From Scolanthus callimorphus (taxonomy: Eukaryota; Cnidaria; Anthozoa; Actiniaria; Edwardsiidae), in contig CM066912.1 in assembly GCA_033964015.1 (NCBI GenBank), positions 12,931,399-12,995,398 of the forward strand: a DNA stretch of 64,000 nucleotides. The letters are read 5' to 3'. The position numbers and the translations under genes were made by a program. Within the stretch, counting starts at the first letter, position 1; every line of letters begins with the position of its first letter. Below, piece by piece: positions 34,216-46,201 of this stretch. The notes beneath the pieces were generated by a model, which had not been told where the DNA came from, did not search any database, and saw only the letters and a program-made list of their open reading frames with translations.

Positions 34216-34319
34216 TAGATAATGTTCCTCAACAGGGTAACTTTGTCTCTCATATTCACAGGCTCTTTAAATAAAAATTAGGGGTCCTAAAACTGGATTG
34301 CTTCATATTTAGCTGAGTT

Positions 34320-34900
34320 TTGTCTTCTATTTATGTCTCAAACCTACATCGTATTTATTTGCTCCAAAAACGTGCTGTTCGTGCCGTTACCAACTCCGAA
34401 TTCCTAGCTCATTCAGCACCCCTTTTTCAAATATTCTTGATATTTTCAAAATTAACTCATTTCACGTTGCCAAGTTTATGTTTTCCTATTATCATCATTT
34501 TGTTTTTCCATAACTTCTTTTTAACTGGTAGTTGTAATACCCGGTGTGCCTCACATCTTTGAAGTCACCCTTGCAAAACAAATATCAAGCAGTTGACAAT
34601 CTTGTATCAAGGCCTAAAAATCTGGAATTCTCTCCCATTTCTTATAACGTCTTCTAATAATCTTCCCTCTTTCAAATCCAAACTCTCCTGTTTTCTAGCC
34701 GATCTGGACAATTAGATCATACCTACCGTGACGCTTGCTATTTTATAGAAAGCAAAACATATAAGTATACATGGGGGACCCTACTCGGATAAGCCTTGTG
34801 GTTTCTTTGGGTTCCCCTACCACGTTTTTTATTCCTGTCCATATTTAATGTATATGTATATATATGTCTGTGGAAATAAATTTAAACTTAAACAAAACTT
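34320..34900 (+). pseudogene. LINE reverse-transcriptase C-terminal fragment
   Basis: One plus frame gives SNLHRIYLLQKRAVRAVTNS and SAPLFQIFLIF, then a TGA at 34560-34562, then KTNIKQLTILYQGLKIWNSL and SFKSKLSCFLADLDN before TAG at about 34709. This is the standard C-terminal tail after the RT domain of CR1/RTE-like LINEs (LQKRAVR ... G.KIWNSLP). A 3' flank with GTCTGTGGAAATAAATTTAA follows. RT core missing. Confidence 0.75.
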
Positions 34901-35804
34901 AAACTTACTGTATGCTAAGTAAAGTAATTCAATATTAATGACTTTAGAAATAAAGGAGAAATGGGATATATACCATTTTGCTGAAGTCATGACATTACTA
35001 TTTGGGCCCCAAAAAAATTAAAATAACTTATTTAAGAACCTATATAGTCTAAAATTGCGCTAAGCACCATTTATCTAAGAAGCTGTTGAAGCAAACCTGG
35101 AGAAATGCAAGTTCTTACTCGAGATTTTTATTGTACTTAAGTCATGAGCACACCAAGAGTTCGTCGCCATTCAAATGTATAAAGCAGAACGAACAGTACT
35201 TGTGGAAATGCATAGGTACTTTGAGATTCTGGAAATGTTTTTTTGAGTGATATATTATTTCATACACAAATTTTAAATTGTTTCGCCACTTGAAGAATAC
35301 CTTAAAGCAAAGGTCATATGACAAGTGCACTCAATCCTACAGTTATGGTAGGAGCCTTCTCTGTTATATTTACTTTTTTGATATTTTTAGGATTTTAGAA
35401 TTATATGATTGGGAATTGTTTGTAACGTTCAGTATGTTTTTTTATTGAATGAAATAAAGATTATTATTATTACTACTGGTGCATCGTCATCAAACATATT
35501 TGTAGTATCGGCCGTCTCAGCATTCTGAACCAATTTTTAAAGAAATATTCATCTACCCAGACTGACTCAGATGTATTCTTTGACTCTTTTCTTTTTTTCT
35601 TTCTTTGGAGATTGAAGCAATGTGTCTAAAATGAATGATTTGTTATCCTGTATAATATTCTCTTTCTTTTCCGTAAAGCTTTTGAATGAGTCCTGTGTTG
35701 GAATGTGTCTCTCCGGTGCAAACTGAGGGCATGTCTCCATAAGAAGATGTGTCAGCTGGCATACGTTTCTATTTGATTCTCATCGAGCTCCCTTTTCATC
35801 TCCA

Positions 35805-36650
35805 CCCAATGAGCGGTCCACTGAGCTTACTTTGGTTTTACAATCTGGTGCAGAACATCCTCGTACATCCTGTGTGTGCTTTTGGATGCCGCATTTTGTG
35901 TGGATGATGGGTCGAAGTCTGAACTACAAACTTGATTTTGTCTCCCCCCTTGATGATGCCTTTTCAGAGTAAGGCCTTCCGGCAAATCGTGAACACGAAA
36001 CCTTCCCATTTCCATGGTACCTCATGCATCTCCATACCCACTGCCTCGCCTAAAACCGGACTAGTAAATGACCGTAGTCAAACAATGCTTGGTGCTCGTG
36101 TCGAGCCATTTTAATAAAAAAATACACAAGCAAACAGTATACGCTTAGTCTCTATAATGTTTTTATGGCTATCTGCAAACACAGACTCTGCGTCCTCACT
36201 ATTGCAAATTGAATGTCAATTAATGATGCCTCTTTTTACCTGCTTTTTACTTATCTGACCTGTAATAGCCCAGATGTTGCATTCAAAAGTACCCTAGCAT
36301 TGTGGGCCAGGTGGATTTGCGGGGCATATCTATGGAGGTCTTATCTAAGGACAGTAGAAGGGCATGTCCAGTGGAGTTGCAAAATCTACACCCAAGCAGC
36401 TTGCATGACAGTACTACCCGCAGCGGTCACATCCCAACCAGTCGAGGTTTTTTTCTTCTTTTTACATTTTTTGAGTCGCTTCGGCAGGACTTTGTGATAA
36501 TCCAGCGATGTGATCTTCAGTCGCTTCTTCACGGGGCCAAAACGCAGTGGGAGGCTGCTGGTCTCAGTGCAACTCTTCGTCGCCAGGTGTTTATGTAGAT
36601 CTTTAATCTTCTCCAGGGCACCAAGCAGTGACCTTTCATTGTCAACTCGC
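35805..36650. repeat. Dispersed repeat family, locus B (continuous copy)
   Basis: Carries both halves that are separated by 3.2 kb in locus A, joined at AAAACCGGA / CTAGTAAATGA near 36060. No intact gene. Confidence 0.75.
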
Positions 36651-36659
36651 TAGATAATG

Positions 36660-37470
36660 TCCCTCAACAGGGTAACTTCCTGTGTGCTGTTTAGAGAATT
36701 GGGTCCACAGATATTAGTAGACTTCTAGTTTTTGAGGGGTTAGACCCTTACTCGTTTTACGTTTTACTCGCCGCAACAGCATTTGTTGGAAGGCATCAAG
36801 CATTAGTGTCCAGTGTAAGAAATGGACTGCTTCCGTAGCTATTGGCAGATGCTCGAAACTCCGCTCCTATATACGTTAAATTCAGCGTACATATGCATAC
36901 ACGGGAAATAAGTTTTATACCATGCCTCGCATGTGCAGGAAGGAGTGGATAGATCAATAGTGTAGATACGATGTGCATTTTATATACGACTTACTTCAGC
37001 CTCGTAACATGGTATATCTAGGATACATTGAGCCCTATTTTTTTCGCGAAATTGTGATCCCTGATCACGGTGTTCCCGAAATGTTTGATCCCTGAGCCCC
37101 TGCCAAAAATTTGGAGCAGATCTTTTTTTTATGAAAATTGCTCCAAAAAGTCCAAATTTAGTCATAGACCAAACGTACTCAATACTAAAACCTTGATTGC
37201 CCAGATCTTGATCTCCAGTAGTGTATTCTAGTATACCTTATTCCAATAACAAGTTTATCGAAGATACATGATGCATTCACTAAAGAATGGGAGTACATGA
37301 TTTACATTCGTTAGGATTGTCTAATGGTTTTTATCCGCAAAGACCATTTCTGTCATGAGTAACAGCATCTTTATTGTCAACCATAATGCTTAGCGGTCTA
37401 TTAAACACGGATCATGTATGCCGCATCCTGGATCACAATAGGCGTATATAAACAATTGTTACCTCGACAA
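36660..37470. other. No gene recognised
   Basis: AT-rich, short frames only. Confidence 0.4.
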
Positions 37471-37473
37471 AAG

Positions 37474-38490
37474 TTAACCTCTTAGAATTACATTTAAATA
37501 GATATTGCGCCTTTGTGTTTTTAGCAACATGGCAAAGCGGATTCCAGTGCTGATTTCGGGGCACTGACTAGTGAAAGTGCTTACACAATGCCCGGTGTCT
37601 TCTGTCAATATGATGCGAGGCGATGCAAGATAACTGTCCACGCATGATGGCTGTTGACAAGAGCTCATCTGCCCTTTGCAGGCTGTGTTTTTCATCCTGC
37701 CGGGTGTCATGCCAACCGTCTCACCAGAATACACCAATGGGGGAGCCGGTTTAGATGCCGACAACTCATCTATACCCATAGAGAAGGTTTTACTGGTTCA
37801 CGATTGACGAAATTACCGTGCGGGCCATAAAATAGATGTTGTAATTTATAACTAAAAATTCAAAAACATTTCTGGTTGTGCGCCTCCCGGACCTACTGGT
37901 CCCAGCCTTGAATCTGGGCGGCCGCAAGACCTCGTCCACCTGGGTCTTTTCGCATTCATCTTCCATCGTCACTGGAGTCAGATGAATCTTCAGAATCTGC
38001 CGCCCCTTGTAGTAATGCATCTAAACGCTGCTCTTCTGTGCGGATTATATAGAAATGTTCAGCATCTTTTTGTATTTGAACGGGCCCGATAATACACTGA
38101 GTTCCTGCCATCAGAGTTTCCAATCTGGTATATGAGTTGATCTTTCTCTGACTGCTCGAGCCACCTCAAGCTAAACTCGATCTGCCTGGAACCTGTCCCC
38201 GTTATGATGACAGTCTTGTGAAAGAACTACAAGGAAGAAGGGAATGCTGTACCTCTTGTAATTGTGAGGGCTACTGCTTCATTTTAATTATAAAAACCTC
38301 ATGCATCAACGTCTTCTTGAACAATGATTTGCCCGCCAGCTCCTTGAAACTGTTCCAGAAGATTTATCTCTCCGTCGTTGGTAGACACATTCCGCTGTGT
38401 ATACGCACTCGGAGCGAGTGGAAGCGTACCGGCTCTCCCTTTTGTCTTGTTTTTCTTTTTCTTTGTTGACCCTTTCCTCGGCACTCATTA
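37474..38490 (-). pseudogene. Unrecognised coding fragments, probably one broken gene
   Basis: Several minus-strand pieces look protein-like: MPRKGSTKKKKNK (38484, basic start); KTVIITGTGSRQIEFSLRWL (about 38225-38150); TQCIIGPVQIQKDAEHFYII followed by an acidic DSEDSSDSSDDGR and a TGA (to about 37961); PPRFKAGTSRSGRRTTR (about 37905); and ETVGMTPGRMKNTACKGQ with HCVSTFTSQCPEIS (37779-37500). The frames are not continuous and I could not place splice sites confidently. The SGRRTTR-type end resembles the C-terminus of the pseudogene at 50.2 kb. Function unknown. The start faces the zinc-knuckle ORF at 38772, so the two could share a promoter. Confidence 0.3.
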
Positions 38491-38771
38491 CTTACTCGAC
38501 CATCTCGACCATCCTCATTTCTTTTATTACTGTGCAGTTTTCGTAGCCATTATATAGAAGACGACTAATACAGTTTTTCTACTGTGATACAGTTTTTCTA
38601 CTGAATCTAGAATGCTGTTTGGCCGTCGCGATGCCAAAAGAGAAAACCTGACAATAATAGAGCTTACAGTTTGCGAACTAGCTCAAACACCGCAAAACCG
38701 GCGAGCGTCGGAAAAGCGACTTCGAACATCACCTTCGCCTAGTCCTCTCGAGAAGGGTGAAAAACTTGCGC

Positions 38772-39695
38772 ATGCAACAAAAAAAAACTAAATCAGCAAA
38801 ACGGTTGGAAACACAGTTTGCATCTACAGCAGAAGAATTCAATTATGAATCTCCAACTGACATTTTCTTCAGAAAACTCGACGCTGACCAGCAAGCCATC
38901 AAGCAAGCCGTGATAAAGAAAGAAAACGAACTTTTAGAACTTGAAAACAGCTTCAAGCAATACCCGAATAACCCTGAGAAGAAAAAGCCTTCATGTTCGA
39001 ATTGTCATACGGCCGGACACAGTAAAACTGTATGCTCGTTTGGTTCGTGTGTTTCTGCATCTTTCTGTAAAGATATCAAGCGCCACCCGACAGAAGACAA
39101 ATACCATAAGTCATTGAAAACAGAACTGAACGGCTTGAGGGGGAAACTAAAGCAGTTAGAGCTCGACATCAAATCCAAGCGAGAAAGCTTTACTTCAAGT
39201 CAAACTACTTTTGCCTCCAAGGTGCAAACGATGCTAATAAATAGTAACCCTGAGAAATACCTGAGACAGGCAGCATCGGGGGCAAAAGTTCCCAATTGGT
39301 TAGTAGTCACTACTGATACAAGAAAGCTAGAAAGAGCCTGCGGTGGTAGAGTTCCATCGCCACATGAAATTCAGAGACTTATCAACGAATATGACGAGCA
39401 GTTCTTCGAACGAGAAAATACTCCATCTCACATTGAAACTAAGAGCAATCCAGTAAGGAAGTTATGGGAGCAGAAAGGCATCGTTTTCCCAGGGAAAGGT
39501 GTTTTACCTAACTCGACTTGTACTTCGAGTTCGACCTCGACAAAACAACTTGATGCGCAAGAACTTATAGATGAGGAACAGTACCAAATACAACTTGCCA
39601 TCAACGAAAGCTTGAAAGAACAGGGAAACAATGACAACGAATTTGGACTCTCCCTTTTGTTTGAAGCGGCAAAACTTGTAGAAGAAGGTGAGTGA
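38772..39695 (+). CDS. Zinc-knuckle protein with coiled coil and UIM-like C-terminus
   Basis: An open frame of about 307 codons from ATG at 38772 to TGA; the frame is open upstream to 38652 but without an earlier ATG, and a run of A just after the start could hide an indel or splice. It contains a Glu/Lys-rich helical N-terminus, then CSNCHTAGHSKTVCSFGSC and FCKDIKRHPTEDKYHK (a CCHC knuckle extended by further Cys/His), then a coiled coil, and near the C-terminus EEQYQIQLAINESLKEQG, which fits the ubiquitin-interacting motif pattern (A..xxS..E). I recognise the knuckle region as part of a repeated cnidarian family but do not know its role. The neighbouring convergent gene is a Tc1-like transposase, so it may be transposon cargo. 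Confidence 0.6.
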   Translation: MQQKKTKSAKRLETQFASTAEEFNYESPTDIFFRKLDADQQAIKQAVIKKENELLELENSFKQYPNNPEKKKPSCSNCHTAGHSKTVCSFGSCVSASFCKDIKRHPTEDKYHKSLKTELNGLRGKLKQLELDIKSKRESFTSSQTTFASKVQTMLINSNPEKYLRQAASGAKVPNWLVVTTDTRKLERACGGRVPSPHEIQRLINEYDEQFFERENTPSHIETKSNPVRKLWEQKGIVFPGKGVLPNSTCTSSSTSTKQLDAQELIDEEQYQIQLAINESLKEQGNNDNEFGLSLLFEAAKLVEEGE

Positions 39696-40650
39696 ACATG
39701 GTAAATAACAGATGCATGCGCTGTTTGTTTTCAGAGCAGTGTAAAAATTGTAAACTTGTTGTGTAGACTGCGAGAAGAATACTATGGACGATGCTGTGAC
39801 AATTTGTTTTACACAGAAAGATCGCATAGAATGTTAAAACTGTTTTGTTGAATCCCAGCCTCCAATTTCACGTTCTGTTGAATAATCTTAATTGTTTGTC
39901 AAAATCTATTGAGATGTGTCTGGAGGTAAGACAGATTCTGCTTAATACTAAATCATTTTAATTAAAATAAAACTCGTTTGGTTGTTGAAAACTTGGAACA
40001 TTACTGAATCGTTAGAGTTCCCCCTAGATCTTGATGTCAGTAGAAGAATTATTCAGAACATTTATTAGTATTTTGTGCTGAACAGCGCTTGCGAGTTGAG
40101 AGTTTTCTCTCTTCGTCGAATATATGTCGCGCCTTTTACTTATCGCCCCTGAGAAAACTATGTGAAAATACTCCTCAACCAAAAGTTATCCAAAAATTAT
40201 TTTAAATTGGTTTTACAGATCTGTCTCTATTTCTTAGGCCATTCATGTTTCAAATGCGTGTGTAATCTTGCCTCGATTTTCTTGTGTATATTTTTGCTTG
40301 ACCATGCATGAGACCAGACCGTTGGCTGTAGTTTAATTGCGGGAAGATCTGTTTACTTTTGCAGCCTCCCATTATCAATGTTATCAAGCTTGTACAAGCT
40401 AATGGAAATGAACACAGAGTTACTAAACCTTTTTCTCTAGGCTTTTAAAACATGCTTTATTTTTCATAACAACAGAGCCCACTAAGAACAGATCATAAGG
40501 TGTGGGAAGGCAGTTAGTTCAATACCGTGTATTGCGCGCGCTTTATCCCGTTGAATCCTTCTAACTAAGCTTCTAATCGATGTAGCCAGTGTACCTAAAA
40601 CAATCTTGCATGTCATGGGGGGTGATTTCTTGTAGCACGGCCACTTGCAA
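39696..40650. other. No gene recognised
   Basis: Spacer between two convergent genes. AT-rich, nothing identified. Confidence 0.45.
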
Positions 40651-40658
40651 GTCGTTTC

Positions 40659-41628
40659 TCAAGAGATTTCGATATTCAAACCTTCTGAGAATTGTTTAAG
40701 TTTGTTAAAGACATTTTCAGCTGGATTTAGGTGAATATTTAGGCAGGTAAACCAGAGCACATCCAATATCGTCCAGCCACCCACCAAGTGCTTGTCCGGC
40801 CCTGAAATGGTGAATAGAGGCATTATCCATAATGATATGATCTCCGAATGAATATGGTGGCCGGCCATCCTGCAACAATACGTTTTTCGACTCCTCAAAA
40901 AAGTTGAGAAATGTTAATGAATTGCTTGAGCCGCAGACAGTATTAGCGTAGATTACACCATCAAGGCCACACATCAAACTGAGGGTAATATTAGGAGAGT
41001 TCATATTTCTCATGATCTCAACTGCTGGAGTTCCCTGTTCACTGTGCCCGTATCTTGGGTTCCCAACATCGGGCAATTTTATTCCGCTTTCATCGAAAAA
41101 CTTCAGTTTGTATGGATCAACGGAATAAATATAGTCTATGTATTCCTGGCAATAGTTAACATTATCTGCTGTGAATTTTTCAGCGAGGGGTCGTGTCATT
41201 TTCTTCCATGTCCATTTGTGATCGGTCAAATGATTCTGAACAGCCCTACGAATTGCGGTAAACGACGTTCCGCCAGCGACATTGCAGAACTGATTCACAT
41301 TTCTATACAGCTCTCCGGTTGTTATAGAGGCTCTGTTCGTCTTCAAAAAGCGTATAAAATCTAAGTCATGTTGCTGTAGATGCTTTATACCAGAGCTGTA
41401 GCGCCGCTCAGCGAGATTTCTTGTTTCGATGAAAGAGTTCCACGTTTTCTTCGCGGTATCGTACTTGATCTTGTATTTTCTAGTAACTTCTGAAAAACTT
41501 CCTCCAAAGAATCCAGTGGCAATATCGCCACCTTCTTCTACGATATCTTGAATGATATTACTCTTTATATCCTCAGATAAGGCTTTTCCTCTCTTATAAA
41601 GTCTTCCCGACTTCAACACTCCCGCCAT
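40659..41628 (-). pseudogene. Tc1/mariner-like (DDE_3) transposase with one frameshift
   Basis: From ATG at 41628 the frame runs 303 codons: a basic helix-turn-helix N-terminus (SEVTRKYKIKYDTAKKTW), a second helical region, then the catalytic core LKFFDESGIKLPD (first Asp), DHIIMDNASIHHF (second Asp) and VYLPKYSP. A small deletion near 40738 shifts the frame; the continuation LNPAENVFNKLKQF, supplying the catalytic Glu, is in another frame ending at 40659. So all three catalytic residues are still recognisable but not in one frame. No terminal inverted repeat was located with confidence. Confidence 0.88.
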
Positions 41629-41639
41629 TGTGTTTGCGG

Positions 41640-42600
41640 CCGTTATAGAAAGTAGGCGTGACCGCAGACAAAAGTGGGCGTGGTAGCGATATGAAATCTA
41701 GTGCCCATTCCACACTACGGTGGATTCCGTAGTAAAAGTCCTAAAAATCCATGTAGGAGATGATCTCAAAATTCGAGTTTGAAAAGACGACACAATTTTG
41801 AAGAAGGTGACGTCTTCTCTTTAGCTCTGTAGAAAAGCTTCTATGAAACACTATTTTCGTCACTGAATGCTTCAATTCTTCCCCATCGTACACGGACATC
41901 GTCAGTGAAGCCCTGCTGGAGTCGTTTACTGAGATCTGAACGAATTTCCAGCAATTTTGGTACTATCAGGTACTATTCAAGTTCTATTCAAGTTTCCCGC
42001 CAAGAACTGAAGCCCCGAAAGATCTTTGATGACAGCAGAGCTTAACCGGATTGCGTCTATAAGTATACTCTAAACTCTGACTTATCTATCTTTCTTTTGT
42101 GCTGATCGAAGACACTTCTCGTTATTTTATTTTCTCTATTCTCTGACATTTGACAAAAAGTTAATTAATTCCGATTGCTGCGAGTGAGGCTCACTCATCC
42201 GTGAATTGTCTGCATTTGCATACTATTGTTCGTTTGTGTTCTCCTACCCGCGGGACTCGCGGGCTTTTATACATTTTATTTTACAGAGTTTATGACCGAA
42301 TTCTTTTTATTAACTTCTTTATTTGGTTATCTATTTAATATCTTGAAAGTAAAGGTTAACAATCAAATAATAATAATAAAAATATATATATATATATATA
42401 AAATAATTTACAACAATTAAATAACAATGAAATAAATTACACCAATTAAATAAAAGTTTAATTAAGTTATTTATTACATCAATTCAACGACACTTACCAT
42501 TTTATGTACATTTGCACAATTTTTAGATATTATACTATTAGGCATTATACTATCACGAAAATAAAGGGATAATAAAATAAAGGGTCTTCTCTTAAAAATA
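41640..42600. other. No gene recognised
   Basis: Upstream of the transposase and of the LINE. Includes an (AT)n tract at about 42380-42399. No other structure found. Confidence 0.45.
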
Positions 42601-42625
42601 CGCAGAATAGTTTACACGTTAAAAT

Positions 42626-43891
42626 ATGTTTTTCACAAAAATCTTGGATATTCTCCTACTTGTCTGCGTGGCTATGAACCTACAACGACGTATGGCCAGT
42701 CCACGCCCTTCAATGCACAACAAGGCTAACATCTTAGAGTACCTCGAATATGAGGGCGTCTTGGTTTCTCAACCTGATCTGCGGCCTACGAATTACTACC
42801 CTAACTCATGTGCATCTTTCCGCCTAGAGTTGGAAGGTGATTTGGTGTTCAAATTAAATCCTGGCCCTGAGGCTATAATTGAAACTCGCCCATCTCATGG
42901 TCCTGTAAAACATCTCTCTCCGCTTTCTCCTTCTTCCTCACTAAATGACCCATTTCATGACACCATGACAAATCAATCCTTATATACTATACCTGTACTG
43001 ATTTCAAACAGGTATGCAGGCACAGGTTATCCTACCGTTAAAATCCCTGTCCGGCAAGTCACAAATTTGATCACTCCAAAAAGGAGCAATCACCCTCTAA
43101 ACTATTACAATAACTCTGGCCCTGAAGAGAATAACATTTCCAGCCAACCTCCTAGAAGGATAACATCTCCACTGCCTCACAACTCTGGTATCAGTGCGGC
43201 CCTAGTAAATGGTGTTAACTCATCAATGAGCACCAGGATTCCGGTTTTCACAACAAACATACATTCTGACACAGGGTACCCAGCTTGTGATGAGCGTACG
43301 CGCAATCCATCAAACCTGATCACAATTCTAAGTAACCTAACACCAGTAAATAATTGCTCTGTGGTTTCGAATATAAGAGTGAGGTATCCAACAAACAGAT
43401 CTGTGTTTAATAGTCCTAAAAGCAATAACTGTTATGCTATCCCAGTTAAAACTGATTCCTTGACACGACCCATTTCAAATGGAAGATGTTTGCATGACAA
43501 ATGTTTGCGTGACATCAAAACAGCGCAAGGTACCAATTTGATAACAATCCAACGCAATCCACATATTACTCAAACAATATCTAAACCTGTAGCACTCTGT
43601 TTACTAAATGCCAGGTCTGTGAGAAACAAATCATTCGCCATAAAGGATTTTGTTGTTGACAATGGCGTTGATGTTCTTGCCATTACAGAAACATGGCTCA
43701 ATTCTGACATTTCTAATCAAATAACTATTAACAGCATTTGTCCATCCGGTTTTGCCTTGCATCATCTGCCTCGAAAGGGAGCAAGGGGAGGTGGCGTTGC
43801 GCTAATGTATAGGAGCTGTTTCACTTTAAAGAAACTGTCAGCATGCACCTCTTTTAATTCATTTGAGTTCACTGATTGTATGATCAAATAG
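42626..43891 (+). pseudogene. LINE ORF, N-terminal and endonuclease start
   Basis: 421 codons. The first 90 include LELEGDLVFKLNPGPE, where NPGP after GD recalls the 2A-like or 'GDIExNPGP' N-termini of many invertebrate CR1/L2 elements, but the conserved D-x-E part is changed. Residues 90-310 are Ser/Asn/Pro-rich without a domain. From about residue 320 the endonuclease begins (CLLNARSVRNK; DVLAITETW; GGGVALMYR). The frame ends at TAG in the middle of this domain because of an indel near 43880. Confidence 0.85.
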
Positions 43892-45384
43892 CAGTCGTTG
43901 TCTATAGACCACCCTCTTCAAAGAAAAACCAACTTAATGTGTCAATGTTTTTGCAAGACTTTGCTTCATTTCTAGAGGTATCGAGTACTTCTATATGCCC
44001 ACTAGTTATAATGGGAGACTTTAACTTCCATCTTGACAATCTAAGAGATCGCTCAGCGGCTCGATTTCAGGAGCTCCTTGATACTTTCAACCTGGTCCAA
44101 CACGTTCATGAAGCAACCCATCGAAACGGTCATACCCTAGATCTTGTAATCACCAGATCTAAAGAAGAGGTTGTACGGAACGTAAAAGTGACAGATCCTG
44201 CAATTTCGGATCACTGCGCTGTGCATTGTGAAACACCTTGCTTGACGAAACCTGGCATAAAACAAAAGAAATTGGTGTATCGTAAACTGCGCTCACTAGA
44301 CAAGGATGCACTTATTCTGGATATAAAAAACTCTCCTTTAATGGAAAACATTTGTACTGATGTATCTGAACTTGTTGAGTGCTATAATAACACGCTTAAG
44401 ACTTTGCTTGATCATCATGCACCCTTAAAGTCACGAATTGTAACCGACAGACCTGCGGCACCATGGTATACAGATGAGATCAGGACTGAAAAGGCTAAAA
44501 GGAGGAAGTTGGAATGCCAGTGGCGTAGGTCAAGACTCACAATTCACAGAGAGATGTTTGTCAACCAATGTACTCGAGTACAGAAGCTCATTTACGACTC
44601 TAGAATGCAATTTTATGCAAATATCATAAACGAGAATAATGGAAATCAAAGAATACTGTTCTCAACCATTGGAAACATGCTCAGTCTAAAAGCAGAGAAG
44701 AAGCTCCCTTCGCATGATAATGATGCTGTACTCGCAGAAAAGTTTGTGGATTCTTTCTATTATAAGGTCCAGACCATACGAAATATATTCCCAGCTTCCA
44801 TTACATCCACGGAGCTTGTAGATGACTACAGTGAGGGTTCTGAGCTTTCAGAGTTTTGTCCAACCTCAGTGAATGAGCTTTCTTCTTTGGTGAAATCTAT
44901 GGTTTCAAAATCATGTGTCCTGGACCCAATGCCTGGGTCCCTCATGAAGGACTGCATATCCGCACTATTACCAGTAATCTGTAACATCATTAATCTATCA
45001 TTTGCAAATGTAGTGGTACCTCCCTCGTTCAAGGAGGCAGTGGTTGATCCTAAACTCAAAAAAGTGAACCTAGACCATGAGATTTTCGCAAATTTTAGAC
45101 CTATATCTAATTTACAATTTATTTCAAAAGCAACTGAAAAAGTAGTCGCAACCAGAATGAACCAACATCTCCAGGATGAGAACTTGCATGAAATACTACA
45201 GTCGGCTTATAAAAAAGGCCACAGCACTGAAACTGCGTTAACGCGCATCCATAACGATATCCTACGTGGTATCGATGATGGTGGTTGTGTTATTCTTGTC
45301 CTCCTTGACCTATCTGCCGCGTTCGACACGGTTGATCATGAAATACTATTATGCAGACGATACTCAAATATACATGACGTTTAA
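43876..45384 (+). pseudogene. LINE ORF, endonuclease end and RT fingers
   Basis: 502 codons. It resumes the endonuclease with VVVYRPPSS, IMGDFNFHLDN, TLDLVITRS and ISDHCAVHC, the catalytic Asp/His being visible. Then a linker with a basic patch (EKAKRRKLECQWRR), and RT motifs FRPISNLQFISKATEKVV, QSAYKKGHSTETAL and LLDLSAAFDTVDH. It ends in a stop right after motif A at the deletion junction. Confidence 0.88.
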
Positions 45385-46201
45385 CCCCAAGGCAGTGGGT
45401 GAACCAAGCTCATCAAAGTCGGCGGTTGAATCATGTCTAAATGACATAAATCATTGAATGTTCGCTAACAAACTTCGGCTTAATGGAGATAAATCTGAAT
45501 TTTTGGTCATAAATGCGCGCCATCGACCTCCAAATATTGATTCAATTCTGATCGGCGGTGAAACAGTACCTGCATCTTGTACGGCCAGGAATATAGGCGT
45601 TATGTTTGATAATACGCTGTCTATGGATTCACAGATCAGAAACACATGCAAATCGTCCTTCTATCATTTACAGAACATATCTAAGATTAGGAAGTTTATT
45701 TCTTTCCATCACTGTGAGATTTTGGTACATGCATTTGTAACTAGTAAACTAGACTATTGCAACTCACTGTTATCAGGTCTGAAGGTCGAACAGATTCATA
45801 AACTACAACATGTACAGAACGCGGCAGCACGCCTCCTCACGGGAACAAGAAAATATGATCATATAACACCGGTGCTAAAAGAGCTTCACTGGCTACCTAT
45901 ATCTGAGCGAATTAATTTCAAAGTTCTACTCTTGACTTTCAAATCATTGAATAATTTAGCCCCATCCTACTTGGTGGACCTACTACGTCCTTATAAGCCT
46001 ACAAGGAATCTGCGCTCAATGAATAAGAGACTTTTAATACAGCCCTCATACAACCTGAAATCATATGGCTCTAAATCATTTTCTTATATGGCACCTAAAC
46101 TATGGAACGCGCTACCTCTTCAAATAAGAACTTGCGAATGCTACAGTACGTTTAAATCTCTGGTAAAAACGCTTCTTTTTAGAAAAAAAACATACGATTA
46201 A
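45345..46201 (+). pseudogene. LINE ORF, RT motif C to C-terminus
   Basis: Opens with YADDTQIYMTF directly after the deletion junction, has a TGA at 45456-45458, and continues 247 codons: KLRLNGDKSEFLVI, NIGVMFDNTLSM, SKLDYCNSLLSGL, LQHVQNAAARLLTG, LHWLPISERINFKVLLLTF, PKLWNALPLQIR. These are the thumb and C-terminal signatures of L2/CR1 elements. Confidence 0.88.
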
